Made by a program: the position numbers and the translations under genes. A DNA stretch of 64,000 bases, taken from contig NZ_GL622359.1 of the NCBI RefSeq assembly GCF_000185505.1, positions 175,751 to 239,750 on the forward strand, in the 5' to 3' direction. Positions within the stretch are counted from its first letter, which is position 1; each line of letters begins with the position of its first letter. This document shows, one piece after another, positions 47,589 to 57,270 of this stretch. The notes below the pieces were generated by a model, which saw nothing but the letters and a program-made list of their open reading frames with translations, did no database searches and was not told where the DNA came from. Source of the DNA: Pseudoramibacter alactolyticus ATCC 23263. GTDB taxonomy: Bacteria > Bacillota > Clostridia > Eubacteriales > Eubacteriaceae.

Positions 47589-47615
47589 TTGCCCCTTTGC
47601 GGGGCTTCTTTTTTT
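47589..47615 (+). terminator. Intrinsic terminator after the CpsB-type gene
   Basis: A perfect 5-bp GC stem (47591-47595 with 47601-47605) with a 5-nt loop is followed by a long T-rich run. Confidence 0.8.
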
Positions 47616-47746
47616 GCCGGGTATTTTTGCGATCCGTCAGCCGATATGCGGACGACCAGGGAGCGGCGGGATCAGTGTTTTGGCTGTGAAAGCAAAAGCC
47701 GGCATCGGCAGGGCGGCGGCCGTTTAATTTTCCATTAAACTCACGA

Positions 47747-47755
47747 TGCTATAAT
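47747..47755 (+). promoter_or_regulatory. Extended -10 promoter of the murB-whiA operon
   Basis: TGCTATAAT is a perfect extended -10 element, 30 bp before the murB start. The -35 region is AT-rich and not consensus. Confidence 0.7.
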
Positions 47756-47785
47756 ACTTAACTAATCATCCAGAGGAGAAGAACT

Positions 47786-48706
47786 TTGAATAAACAAACC
47801 ATTCGCGATCGCCTGATGTCGCTTTTGGGCAGCGATCACGTTTTAACCGATACGTTGATGAAAGATCACACTTCGTTTCGCGTCGGCGGGCCGGCGGATT
47901 TTCTGGTGCGGCCGGAAACCATCGAGCAATTTATCGATGTGATGTGCTTTTGCCGGACCGAAAAAATTCCGTCCTATCTCATCGGCAACGGCTCCAATTT
48001 ATTGGTGCGGGACGGTGGCTTCCGGGGCGTTATCATTCAGACCCGGGGGATGGATCAGATCGTTACGAGCGGAGATCGGGTCACGGTTTATGCCGGGGCG
48101 CTTCTGCGCAGGGTCGCGGCCGAAGCGCTGGCGCATGGGCTTTCAGGCATGGAGTTTGCCGCGGGTATTCCCGGCTCGATGGGGGGCGCCATTGTGATGA
48201 ATGCTGGAGCCTACGGCGGCGAAATGAAGGACATTGTCGAATCGATCACCGTGCTCACGGAGACAGGCAATCTCAGGACCATCGCCGGCGCGGACTGCGA
48301 TTTCGGTTACCGGCACAGTGTGGTGCAGGATTACGATTGGATCGTGGTGAGTACGGTACTGAAGCTTGCGGCGGGGGATCCGGAAGCAATTGCGGCCAGG
48401 ATGAAGGATTTCAACCGGCGGCGGCGGGACAAACAGCCACTGAATTTCCCCAGCGCGGGGAGCACCTTCCGGCGGCCGGAGGGGCATTTCGCCGGCAAGC
48501 TCATCCAGGATGCGGGCATGAAGGGGTATCGCGTCGGCGGCGCCCAGGTCAGCGAAAAGCACAGCGGCTTTGTGATCAATGCCGATAATGCCACGGCGGC
48601 GGATATCCTCGCGTTGATCGGTCAGGTGCAGGCGGCGGTGCGCGACCGGTTCGGCGTTGAGCTCAAAACCGAGGTGATCACCATCGGGGAAGAGGCCGCT
48701 TTGTGA
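47786..48706 (+). CDS. murB: UDP-N-acetylenolpyruvoylglucosamine reductase
   Basis: MurB is the flavoenzyme that makes UDP-MurNAc for peptidoglycan. It has 306 residues, type II. FAD-binding markers are SFRVGGPADF, LIGNGSNLLVRDGG, GMEFAAGIPGSMGGA and the catalytic Ser region FPSAGSTFRRPEG. The start is TTG 47786 with GAGGAG upstream. It opens the murB-PHP-rapZ-yvcK-whiA operon common in Clostridia. Confidence 0.96.
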   Translation: MNKQTIRDRLMSLLGSDHVLTDTLMKDHTSFRVGGPADFLVRPETIEQFIDVMCFCRTEKIPSYLIGNGSNLLVRDGGFRGVIIQTRGMDQIVTSGDRVTVYAGALLRRVAAEALAHGLSGMEFAAGIPGSMGGAIVMNAGAYGGEMKDIVESITVLTETGNLRTIAGADCDFGYRHSVVQDYDWIVVSTVLKLAAGDPEAIAARMKDFNRRRRDKQPLNFPSAGSTFRRPEGHFAGKLIQDAGMKGYRVGGAQVSEKHSGFVINADNATAADILALIGQVQAAVRDRFGVELKTEVITIGEEAAL

Positions 48707-49473
48707 GAATCACAGCCGATCTGCACACCCATACGACCTTCAGCCACGGCAGGAACACCATCGAAGAGATGGTGGATCGGGCCAGGGCTCTGGAGCTCGC
48801 GGCCATTGCGATCTCGGATCACGGGCGCTCTCACCCGCTTTACGGGGTCAAGCCCCGGCATTTCAGGAAAATGCGCGCCATCATTGACGATTTGAATGTG
48901 AAGTACGACGATATTCAAATTTATCTCTCGGTGGAGGCGAACATTATCGGGGCGGACGGGACCATCGATATTGGTGAGGAAGAGCGGCGTTACTGCGATT
49001 TTATTTATGCCGGGTACCACTGGGTGTATGTCCCCAAGGGTTTTCGCGATTTTTTCACTTTGAAACTGCGCAATTATCTGACGCGGATTTGCCCCTGGAT
49101 GACAAAGCGCACCCGAGCGGCAAACACGCGGTGTTACCTCGCGATGTTAGACCGCTACGATCTGAAGATGATCACCCATCCCGGGGACAAGTGCCCCATC
49201 GATGTGGTAGCAGTGGCGAAAAAAGCCGCCGAGAAGCATGTGATTTTGGAAATCAATCCCCGGCATCATCATTTGAATGCGGAAGAACTGCGGCAGGTGA
49301 TGGGCTTCAGCGGGCGATTTGCCATCAATTCCGACGCGCATAGCGTCGATCGGGTGGCCGATGTGGCCCCGGCAATTGACGCGGCGATGGCGGCCGGCGT
49401 GCCGGTGGCGCAGATTGTCAATGCAGAAGCGTCGGGCCGCGCTGCTGAAAAATCAGAAAGAAAACTAAAATGA
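48703..49473 (+). CDS. PHP-domain phosphoesterase (YcdX-like)
   Basis: This 256-residue PHP hydrolase has metal-site motifs DLHTHTTFSHG, ISDHGRSHP, EANIIG, ITHPGD and INSDAHS. Relatives such as YcdX bind three zinc ions and cleave phosphate esters; the physiological substrate is unknown. Its GTG start overlaps the murB stop by 4 bp, and its end overlaps rapZ by 4 bp, so it is tightly coupled to both. Confidence 0.88.
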   Translation: MRITADLHTHTTFSHGRNTIEEMVDRARALELAAIAISDHGRSHPLYGVKPRHFRKMRAIIDDLNVKYDDIQIYLSVEANIIGADGTIDIGEEERRYCDFIYAGYHWVYVPKGFRDFFTLKLRNYLTRICPWMTKRTRAANTRCYLAMLDRYDLKMITHPGDKCPIDVVAVAKKAAEKHVILEINPRHHHLNAEELRQVMGFSGRFAINSDAHSVDRVADVAPAIDAAMAAGVPVAQIVNAEASGRAAEKSERKLK

Positions 49474-50342
49474 AAACTTTAATTGTGACCGGCTTGTCCG
49501 GTGCCGGCAAATCTATGGCCATCGATATTATCGAAGATGCCGGTTTTTTTTGTGTCGACAACGTGCCGGTGCATTTGGTGGCAACCTTTGTGGGACTTTG
49601 CCGGTCCGGTGATTCAGAGATCGAGAAACTCGCGGTGGTCACCGATATTCGCAGCAGCATGAACAGCGCGAATTTTCAGGGGCTTTTTAAGCAGATGCAC
49701 CGTGATCTGTCCGAGGTAGAGGTGCTTTTTTTCGAAGCCGACGCCGAGGTGCTCGTGCGCCGTTATCAGGAATCCCGGCGAAGACATCCGCTGCTTGCCC
49801 AGGCGGGCGGACTTTTGGCGGCGATCCAGCTGGAAAGAGACCATTTGGCGCCGATCCGCGAACAGGCGGACTATATTATCGACACGACGGATTTAAAGCT
49901 GGCCGATCTGAAGCACCGCATTTTATCGCTGCTCGAGCGGGAAAAGCTGAGCGCAACCATTCAGGTCAAGCTCATGTCCTTCGGCTATAAATATGGGGTG
50001 CCGATTTCGGCGGATTTCATCTTCGACGCGCGGTTTCTGCCTAATCCCTTCTATAAAAAAGAGCTGCGTCATCTGACCGGCGAAGACCGGGCGGTGCGGG
50101 ATTATGTGATGGGATTCCCGGCGGCCCAAGATTATTTTGAGCGGCTGAAAGCGCTGATCGCCAGCGTGATTCCCTATTACGAAGATGTGAACAAGGGCTA
50201 TGTCGAGATTGCCGTGGGCTGCACCGGTGGTCAACACCGCTCGGTGACTTTTGCCTGCCTGCTGGCATCAGCACTGCGGGCGCAGGGCTTTGATACGCAA
50301 ATCACCCATCGGGATATCGGGAAGGATCGGGAAAAAAGATAA
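49470..50342 (+). CDS. rapZ: RNase adapter/nucleotide-binding protein RapZ (YvcJ)
   Basis: This 290-residue protein has the P-loop TGLSGAGKS at 7-15, and binds ATP or GTP. The C-terminal domain with CTGGQHRSV is the typical RapZ ligand pocket. In E. coli it targets the sRNA GlmZ; in Bacillus the homolog affects competence, so the role here is uncertain. It overlaps the PHP gene by 4 bp. Confidence 0.95.
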   Translation: MKTLIVTGLSGAGKSMAIDIIEDAGFFCVDNVPVHLVATFVGLCRSGDSEIEKLAVVTDIRSSMNSANFQGLFKQMHRDLSEVEVLFFEADAEVLVRRYQESRRRHPLLAQAGGLLAAIQLERDHLAPIREQADYIIDTTDLKLADLKHRILSLLEREKLSATIQVKLMSFGYKYGVPISADFIFDARFLPNPFYKKELRHLTGEDRAVRDYVMGFPAAQDYFERLKALIASVIPYYEDVNKGYVEIAVGCTGGQHRSVTFACLLASALRAQGFDTQITHRDIGKDREKR

Positions 50343-50401
50343 AAAGCGTGTCCGTTTTTGAGGGACAGGGGCTATTCTGCAATGAAGAAAAGGAGAGGCC
50401 T

Positions 50402-51481
50402 ATGGAAATTAAAGAATACATCCGCGAGTTTTCGCTGAAAGATGTGGTGCGGGTGCGCAATCCGAAGGTGGTGGCCTTCGGCGGCGGCACCGGTCTTTCG
50501 GTGATTCTGCGCGGACTTAAAAAATACACGAACCGGCTGACGGCGGTGGTGACCGTCGGCGACGACGGCGGCAGCTCCGGTATGCTGCGTGAAGATCTGG
50601 GAATTTTGCCGCCGGGAGACATTCGCAACTGCATTCTGGCCCTGGCCGACGACGAGGGTGTCATGAATGATCTCTTTAACTATCGCTTCGATAAAGGTGG
50701 TTTGGCAGGGCACAGCTTCGGCAATTTGTTTCTCGCGGCGATGACGGGTATCAGCAGCGATTTTTACGACGCGATTGTCCGCACGTCGGACGTCCTGCAG
50801 ATCACCGGGACGGTGCTGCCGGTCACCCTGGATGAGATGGTGCTGATGGGCGAGCTTAAGGACGGCACCCTGGTGGAGGGCGAGTCGGAAATTCCCCGGG
50901 CATCGGCCAAATCGGGCAGTCCCATCGCCAAGATGCACCTGAAGCATTCAGCGGCGGCATTGCCGGAGACGCTGGATGCTATCAAGGCGGCGGACATCAT
51001 CATCATGGGACCGGGCAGCCTTTACACCAGCATCATTCCCCATTTGTTGGTGGACGGCATCGAGGAAACCATTCTCGCCAGCACGGCCAAGAAATTTTAT
51101 GTGGGCAATATCATGATGCAGCCGGGGGAAACCCTGGGCTATACGCAGGCCGATCACCTGCTGGCCATCGAGCATCAGCAGCGCCACGGCGGGCAGGGGG
51201 CGCTCTTTGATTATGTGATTGCCAACGACGGTGTGCTCGACAAAGCCATGGCGGTACGTTACCGGAAGATCGGATCGCGCCAGGTGCTGGTGGGCGAGCA
51301 TCTGCCGGCCTATGAATATATCTGCGACAATTTTGTGATTCAAAAGGATCGGAAGGTGCGTCACGACGCGGATCGGTTAGCCAAGCAGATTTTTGAAATT
51401 TATATGGGCGGAGGCAGCCATGAGTTTTTCCACGGAGGTCAAGGGAGAATTGTGCCACTTGCCGATGACGGATCCCGGTGA
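50402..51481 (+). CDS. Gluconeogenesis/cell-shape factor YvcK (GluF)
   Basis: This 359-residue CofD-like protein has the nucleotide-binding AFGGGTGLSVILRGLK, VTVGDDGGSSGMLR, and IIMGPGSLYTSI motifs. In Bacillus YvcK is needed for growth on gluconeogenic carbon and binds UDP-sugars. The ATG at 50402 has AAGGAGAGG upstream. whiA starts within its last 62 bp. Confidence 0.94.
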   Translation: MEIKEYIREFSLKDVVRVRNPKVVAFGGGTGLSVILRGLKKYTNRLTAVVTVGDDGGSSGMLREDLGILPPGDIRNCILALADDEGVMNDLFNYRFDKGGLAGHSFGNLFLAAMTGISSDFYDAIVRTSDVLQITGTVLPVTLDEMVLMGELKDGTLVEGESEIPRASAKSGSPIAKMHLKHSAAALPETLDAIKAADIIIMGPGSLYTSIIPHLLVDGIEETILASTAKKFYVGNIMMQPGETLGYTQADHLLAIEHQQRHGGQGALFDYVIANDGVLDKAMAVRYRKIGSRQVLVGEHLPAYEYICDNFVIQKDRKVRHDADRLAKQIFEIYMGGGSHEFFHGGQGRIVPLADDGSR

Positions 51482-52328
51482 GAACCGGGCGGAGCTTGCC
51501 GGCCTTTTGGCGACGGCGGCGATCGCAAATGCGGTGCTTAAATTCGTGACGGAGAGTGCGTTTGTGGCCGGCCGATTGCGCAAGCTCAGCCGCGCGCTTT
51601 ATGGCGATGGCGGTTTGACCCTGGATTTTGACGGGGAGCGGCCGGGCGGCCGGCGCCGACTGTACCGCATCGGCTGCGAGGACGCGGCGCAGGTGCAGAG
51701 GATCTGCCGGGACTGCCGCATTGGCGAAGGCGGGCGCATCGCGAAGGTACCGCCGTATTTTCTCGCGCATCAAAAACATCTGAAGGCTTATCTGCGGGGG
51801 GTGTTTCTGGGCTCGGGCTCCATCACCGATCCGAAAAAGGATTACCATCTGGAGATTGTCCACAAATGTGCGTCCCTGCTTGAATCGATGGTGGCGATTT
51901 TAACGGGTTACGATATTAAGGCGAAACTGCACCGGCGCGGCGGCGATTGTGTGCTCTATTTGAAGGAAAGCGGGAGCATCGCCGATTTCCTCGGGCTCGT
52001 CGGGGCGCATAAGGCCATGCTGCGCCTTGAGGATCTGAAGATCGTGCGGGGGATGCGCAATGATGTGAATCGCCAGGTGAACTGCGATGTGGCCAACCTG
52101 CACAAGACGACGACGGCGGCCCAGTCTCAGATCGATGTGATCCGTCGGATCGACGACGCGGTGGGCATTGCCCAGTTGCCGCCGGATTTGAAACAGCTGG
52201 CGGCCCTGCGGTTGGAGAATCCGGATTATTCGCTTAAGGAATTGGGCGAGCAGATGGATCCGCCCATGCCGAAGTCGGCGGTGAATTACCGCCTGAATAA
52301 ACTCAAAAAAATGGCCCGGGAGATTTGA
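51420..52328 (+). CDS. whiA: DNA-binding protein WhiA
   Basis: WhiA combines a LAGLIDADG-like homing-endonuclease fold (FLAHQKHLKAYLRGVFLGSGSIT) with a C-terminal helix-turn-helix (YSLKELGEQM ... PKSAVNYRLNKLKKMA). It controls sporulation in actinobacteria and cell division or chromosome segregation in Bacillus. The protein has 302 residues. ATG 51420 has GGAGGCAGCC upstream, inside yvcK; the 62-bp overlap is longer than usual but the frame and motifs are clear. Confidence 0.95.
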   Translation: MSFSTEVKGELCHLPMTDPGENRAELAGLLATAAIANAVLKFVTESAFVAGRLRKLSRALYGDGGLTLDFDGERPGGRRRLYRIGCEDAAQVQRICRDCRIGEGGRIAKVPPYFLAHQKHLKAYLRGVFLGSGSITDPKKDYHLEIVHKCASLLESMVAILTGYDIKAKLHRRGGDCVLYLKESGSIADFLGLVGAHKAMLRLEDLKIVRGMRNDVNRQVNCDVANLHKTTTAAQSQIDVIRRIDDAVGIAQLPPDLKQLAALRLENPDYSLKELGEQMDPPMPKSAVNYRLNKLKKMAREI

Positions 52329-52360
52329 TTCCGGGCTTTTTCAACGCCTCGAGGCGCGCG

Positions 52361-52394
52361 TAAAAAACGACCTGCCATCGGCAGGTCGTTTTTT
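52361..52394. terminator. Bidirectional terminator between whiA and the hydrolase gene
   Basis: A perfect 11-bp stem (52366-52376 with 52380-52390) with a 3-nt loop and A/T runs on both sides. Confidence 0.93.
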
Positions 52395-52399
52395 AATGC

Positions 52400-53116
52400 T
52401 TAATCTTCATAGATGATTTCGTTGCGGTCGTGAATGTCGCACACCGCGACGGCTTTACCGAAGAGGGCATTTTTTGTGTTGTTAATCACATCGTATCGGT
52501 CCCAAAAATGCATGGGCACAAGCACTTTGGGCGCAAGCGCCTCGGCAAAATAAACGGCGGCTTTGGTGGCCGAGCGGCCCAGCCGGGAATCGACGGGGAC
52601 AAAAGCGGCGTCAATTTGAAGCCCTTCTCTTTCGCAATGGGCCTTGATTTTGGTGATTTCGGTCTTGTAATCCGCTTCTTCGGCCGCGGGATCAATCTCC
52701 GGGCGTTCTTCCGCGCTCCAGTCCCACCAGTTGAGATCGCCGGCGTGGAAAATGGTTTTGCCCTCCGCCTGAACGAGGAAAGACACGCCCAGATCGGTGG
52801 AGCCAAAGGTATCGATGACCACTTCACCGCATTGCTCGTCGGTATAGGTCAGGTGATCGTAGGGCTTCACAAAGGTGGTGCGTTTGCCGCCGCGTTTGGT
52901 GATGTCGTCGCTCAGAATATAGTGGCCGTTGTAGTCGCTGCTGTAGTTATAGATAATTTGTGAAAAATGGTCGGTGTGGCTGTGGGTCGCGAAGAAATAA
53001 TTCTGGTGGCCCTTGTGCAGAAACTGCGGCTGAATATAGGTGATGGCGTCGAAGACGAAAGTGTTTTTGTCCAGTTCGACAACAAACCCCGAATGATGCA
53101 GATAAATGATTTTCAT
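52400..53116 (-). CDS. Metallo-beta-lactamase fold hydrolase
   Basis: This 238-residue protein of the MBL superfamily has the metal motif THSHTDHFS (HxHxDH) and a later FHAGDLNWWDW (Asp/His ligand) and MHFWDRYD. It resembles the UlaG/UPF0173-like branch of Firmicutes enzymes. The substrate is unknown. On the minus strand an extended -10 (TGATATAAT) lies near 53165-53173. Confidence 0.86.
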   Translation of the reverse strand: MKIIYLHHSGFVVELDKNTFVFDAITYIQPQFLHKGHQNYFFATHSHTDHFSQIIYNYSSDYNGHYILSDDITKRGGKRTTFVKPYDHLTYTDEQCGEVVIDTFGSTDLGVSFLVQAEGKTIFHAGDLNWWDWSAEERPEIDPAAEEADYKTEITKIKAHCEREGLQIDAAFVPVDSRLGRSATKAAVYFAEALAPKVLVPMHFWDRYDVINNTKNALFGKAVAVCDIHDRNEIIYED

Positions 53117-53164
53117 AGGATCCTCCCGAATCGTTTTTTGGCTGCTGATGGATAAATTACCATC

Positions 53165-53173
53165 ATTATATCA
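53165..53173 (-). promoter_or_regulatory. Extended -10 promoter of the MBL-fold gene
   Basis: On the minus strand TGATATAAT stands about 49 bp before the start codon. No good -35 is present. The rest of 53174-53400 holds no gene that I can support. Confidence 0.5.
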
Positions 53174-53407
53174 GCTTTTGTCCGGAAATAAAGGCAGAAA
53201 TTTTGGCAATGGGCGTAATAATTCAGCAAGAGGACTAAAAAGTACAGGCCACGGCGGCGGCATCCAGCGGACGCGCGGAATGGCCCTGCAATGGCGGGCC
53301 GAAACCGGCATAAGCTGCGGGCATCAGGCGCTGAAGATCGGCATTTGACGTGGCGATTCACACAAGCGCAGAGCGACGAAGCTCCGTGTTTATAATTTTG
53401 AAAATAG

Positions 53408-53436
53408 TTGAAAAAAATCGCAAAAAGAGATACAAT
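53408..53436 (+). promoter_or_regulatory. Promoter of the pur operon
   Basis: TTGAAA (53408-53413), 17-bp spacer, TACAAT (53431-53436). It sets the purL start to 53474, because any in-frame codon before about 53443 would not be transcribed. Confidence 0.8.
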
Positions 53437-53473
53437 AAAAAAATCAAAAATCCTTCAAAAAGGCGGTAAAGCA

Positions 53474-56400
53474 GTGATCAGACGATTCTACGTTGAAAAA
53501 AAGCCCGGATTTAACACGAAATCAGAGGCTTTGGCAATGACTTTCCGAAGAATTCTCGAATTGAAAAAACTTGAAAATATTCGGATTGTCTACCGTTATG
53601 ATATCGAAGACCTCTCGGATGAAATCATGGAAAAGGTTATCAACACGATTCTCTCCGAACCCAATGTTGACAATGTGGCCGAACAGGCATTGTCGGTGGC
53701 GGCCGATGAACAGGTTTTTGCCATTGAGTTTCTGCCGGGTCAATACGACCAGCAGGGGGATTTTGCGGCGCAGTGCGTCCAGCTGCTGACCGGCAGCCGC
53801 CCCGCGATCAAAGTGGCACAATGCGTGGTGTTAAAGGGGGCGCTGACCGCCGATGATGTTAACAAAATCAAACAATACATGATCAACCCTGTGGACTCGC
53901 GGGAAGCCGATTTGTCGCCGCGCACGACCTTAACGGATGCGCTTAAGACGCCGGCGTCGGTTGCGACGATACGGGGCTTTATTGATTACGACAGCGAAAC
54001 CCTCGAAGCGTATCGCGGCGATATGGGCTTTGCGATGAGCCCGGCGGACATCAAAATGGTGCAGGCCTATTTTCGCGACGACGAAAAGCGTGACCCGACG
54101 GTGACGGAACTGCGCGTGATTGACACTTATTGGTCGGATCACTGCCGCCACACCACCTTTGCGACCCATCTGAACGAAATTACTTTCGAAAAGGGTGAAA
54201 TCAACGATGCAGTAGAAGCGGCCTTTGCCGACTACGACGTGACCCGGGACATGCTTTACGGCGAGGCATCTACCCGTCCCATTACCCTGATGGATCTGGG
54301 GACCATCGGCGCCAAGGATGTGCGGGCGCGGGGACTTTTGCCGGATCTGGACGTATCGGAAGAAATCAACGCCTGCTCGGTGAACATCCAGGTGGATCAT
54401 GACGGCCAGGACGAAGACTGGCTTTTGATGTTTAAAAACGAGACCCACAACCATCCGACGGAAATTGAACCCTACGGCGGAGCGGCGACCTGCCTTGGCG
54501 GGGCCATCCGGGATCCGTTGTCCGGGCGCAGCTATGTATATCAGGCCATGCGCCTGACGGGGGCCGGCGACGTGACAGCGCCCCTTTCCGAGACGCTGCC
54601 GGGCAAGTTGCCCCAGCGAAAAATCTCCCGGGAAGCAGCCGAAGGCTATTCTTCCTACGGCAACCAGATCGGCCTGGCCACGGGCCAGGTGGTGGAGGTG
54701 CACGACCCGGGCTTTCTGGCCAAGCGCATGGAAGTCGGCGCGGTGATTGCCGCCGTGCCGAAGGAAAATGTGCGCCGGGAAACCCCGGAACCGGGGGATG
54801 CGATTTTGCTCGTTGGCGGGCGCACCGGCCGTGACGGCTGCGGCGGTGCGACAGGCTCCTCTAAGGCCCACACCGCAGAGTCCATCCACGAAAGCGGTGC
54901 CGAAGTTCAGAAGGGCAATCCTGTTGAAGAACGCAAAATTCAGCGTCTTTTCCGGAATCCGGAGCTCGCACGGATGATCACCCGCTGCAACGACTTTGGT
55001 GCCGGCGGCGTGTCGGTGGCCATCGGGGAGCTGGCGGATTCGCTGGATATCGATCTCGACCGTGTGCCCAAGAAATACGAGGGGCTCGACGGGACGGAAC
55101 TCGCTATTTCCGAATCCCAGGAACGTATGGCCGTGGTGGTCGCGCCCCAGGATGTGGACCGCTTTATCGAGCTCGGTCACGAGGAAAATCTCGAGGTGAC
55201 CCGGGTTGCCGCGGTGACGGATACCGGGCGGCTGCGGATGCACTGGCGCGGGGACGAAATCCTCAGCCTCTCCCGGGACTTTCTCAACACCAACGGGGCC
55301 GTCCAGCATGCGGATGTTTACGTGGCCGAGCCCGAAGCGCGGCCGGCTTTTGTGCCGACGGGCGATATTGTGGCGCGCACCTTTGATTTGATGGGCGATT
55401 TGAACGTGGCGAGCCAGAAGGGCCTGGCTGAAATGTTCGACGCCACCATCGGCGCGGGCACGGTGACCATGCCCTTCGGCGGGTGTTATGCTTTGACGCC
55501 TCAGGGCGGGATGGCCGCCAAGATTCCGGTGGAACACGGCGACACCACCACCTGCTCGATCATGACTTATGGCTACAACCCTAAGCTGGCCGAATGGAGT
55601 CCCTTTCACGGTGCGGCCTCGGCGGTGATTGAGTCGCTGGCCAAGGTGGTGGCCATGGGCGGCGACTATCACAAGACGCGTTTATCCTTCCAGGAATACT
55701 TTGAACGTCTGGGAAATGATCCGCAAAAATGGGGGCGGCCCTTTGCGGCGCTCCTCGGCGCTTTCGGGGCGCAGAAGGCCATGGGGGTTTCCGCCATCGG
55801 CGGCAAGGACTCCATGTCCGGCACCTTTGAAGATCTGACGGTGCCGCCGACGCTCATCTCCTTCGCGGTGACCGCAGACCAGGTGGCGCATGTGGTGACC
55901 AATGAGCTCAAACAGGCTGGCAGCAACCTTTATCTCTTTGATATTCCGCGGGACGACAAGAGCCTGACCGACTATAAAGCGGCCGGCGAAATCTTCGATC
56001 GCGTCCGCGGTCTGGTCGAGAAGGAAGCCGTGCTTGCCGCAAAGGCAGTCGGGGAATACGGTCTGATGGAAACGCTGACCAAGATGGCCTTCGGCAACAA
56101 GATCGGCATTGAGCTGGCTGAAGATTTGTCAGAAGCGGCGCTCTTTGCGCCCAATCCCGGCAGTATCGTTGTCGAAACGGCGGAAACCCTTTCCGGCGTT
56201 AAAAGAATCGGGAAGACCATCGCGAGCCCGGCCATTGTGCAGGGCACCGTGACCATGGCCCTCGACGATTTAATCGTCGCTTATCAGAAGCCGCTGTGGG
56301 ATGTGTATCCGGAAACCGTGAGCACCGGGGGCCCAGTGCAGGACGTGCTTTACGACCGCGGACCGGTGATTGCCAGCAGCAGTGAATTTGCGAAGCCGCG

Positions 56401-57190
56401 GGTATTCATTCCGGTGTTCCCGGGCAATAACTGCGAATACGATTCGGTGCGCGCCTTTGAACGGGCGGGCGCAGTGGCGCAGACGCTGGTCTTCCGCAAT
56501 CAGTCCGAGCAGGATATCGAAGCGTCTATCGCGGAAATGGCGGCGGCCATCGATCAGTCGCAGATGATCATGATTCCCGGTGGTTTCTCGGCAGGGGACC
56601 AGCCGGACGGCTCCGGCAAATTCATCGCGGCGGTATTCCGCAACCCGGCGATGGCCGACGCGGTGATGAATCTGCTCAAGAAGCGCGACGGTCTGATGCT
56701 GGGCATCTGCAACGGTTTCCAGGCGCTGATCAAACTGGGGCTGCTGCCGGACGGCGAGATCAAAGCGCTCGCGCCGGACATGCCGACCTTGACCTACAAC
56801 ACCATTGGCCGCCACATTTCGGCGATTCCGATGACCAAGGTCGTCTCGAATCTTTCGCCCTGGCTGGCCCAGGCGGAGATCGGCAAGAGCTACCGCATTC
56901 CCGTTTCCCACGGGGAAGGGCGTTTTGTGGCCAGTGACGAGGTGATCGCCCGTTTGATTGCAGGCGGGCAGATCGCGACCCAATACGTCGATTTCGAAGG
57001 GCACGCCACGATGGACGGCGCGTTCAATCTCAACGGTTCGGTGTGCGCCATCGAGGGCATTACCTCGGCCGACGGGCGCGTTCTCGGCAAGATGGGCCAT
57101 TCCGAGCGCATTGGCGCCGGCCTTTACAAAAACATTCCCGGCGACAAAGATCAGAAGATCTTCGAATCCGGCGTGGCGTATTTCAAATGA
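53474..57190 (+). CDS. purL: Phosphoribosylformylglycinamidine synthase (single-chain PurL)
   Basis: This is the FGAM synthase of purine synthesis, in the large fused form. It has 1238 residues: an N-terminal PurS-like domain (to about 150), two PurM-like synthase halves (SDHCRHTTFATHL and MFKNETHNHPTEIEPYGGAATCLGG are the hallmark), and a C-terminal glutaminase with PGGFSAGDQPDG, LGICNGFQAL (nucleophile Cys) and SHGEGRF. The start is GTG 53474, chosen because the promoter overlaps the upstream reading frame and homologs begin with R-R-x-x-VEKK. The fused form is less common in Clostridia than PurS/Q/L. Confidence 0.95.
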   Translation: MIRRFYVEKKPGFNTKSEALAMTFRRILELKKLENIRIVYRYDIEDLSDEIMEKVINTILSEPNVDNVAEQALSVAADEQVFAIEFLPGQYDQQGDFAAQCVQLLTGSRPAIKVAQCVVLKGALTADDVNKIKQYMINPVDSREADLSPRTTLTDALKTPASVATIRGFIDYDSETLEAYRGDMGFAMSPADIKMVQAYFRDDEKRDPTVTELRVIDTYWSDHCRHTTFATHLNEITFEKGEINDAVEAAFADYDVTRDMLYGEASTRPITLMDLGTIGAKDVRARGLLPDLDVSEEINACSVNIQVDHDGQDEDWLLMFKNETHNHPTEIEPYGGAATCLGGAIRDPLSGRSYVYQAMRLTGAGDVTAPLSETLPGKLPQRKISREAAEGYSSYGNQIGLATGQVVEVHDPGFLAKRMEVGAVIAAVPKENVRRETPEPGDAILLVGGRTGRDGCGGATGSSKAHTAESIHESGAEVQKGNPVEERKIQRLFRNPELARMITRCNDFGAGGVSVAIGELADSLDIDLDRVPKKYEGLDGTELAISESQERMAVVVAPQDVDRFIELGHEENLEVTRVAAVTDTGRLRMHWRGDEILSLSRDFLNTNGAVQHADVYVAEPEARPAFVPTGDIVARTFDLMGDLNVASQKGLAEMFDATIGAGTVTMPFGGCYALTPQGGMAAKIPVEHGDTTTCSIMTYGYNPKLAEWSPFHGAASAVIESLAKVVAMGGDYHKTRLSFQEYFERLGNDPQKWGRPFAALLGAFGAQKAMGVSAIGGKDSMSGTFEDLTVPPTLISFAVTADQVAHVVTNELKQAGSNLYLFDIPRDDKSLTDYKAAGEIFDRVRGLVEKEAVLAAKAVGEYGLMETLTKMAFGNKIGIELAEDLSEAALFAPNPGSIVVETAETLSGVKRIGKTIASPAIVQGTVTMALDDLIVAYQKPLWDVYPETVSTGGPVQDVLYDRGPVIASSSEFAKPRVFIPVFPGNNCEYDSVRAFERAGAVAQTLVFRNQSEQDIEASIAEMAAAIDQSQMIMIPGGFSAGDQPDGSGKFIAAVFRNPAMADAVMNLLKKRDGLMLGICNGFQALIKLGLLPDGEIKALAPDMPTLTYNTIGRHISAIPMTKVVSNLSPWLAQAEIGKSYRIPVSHGEGRFVASDEVIARLIAGGQIATQYVDFEGHATMDGAFNLNGSVCAIEGITSADGRVLGKMGHSERIGAGLYKNIPGDKDQKIFESGVAYFK

Positions 57191-57270
57191 GTCGATATCC
57201 GCCGCGAAGGATTTGCGGTCGGTTATTTATTATTTGTGTGGTTCCGTGAAGGATCAGAGGAGGACGATCA

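Noticed and set aside
47616-47746. Possible gene or RNA between the CpsB-type terminator and the murB promoter
   Set aside because: No reading frame with a start signal, no clear hairpin; I see nothing to annotate.
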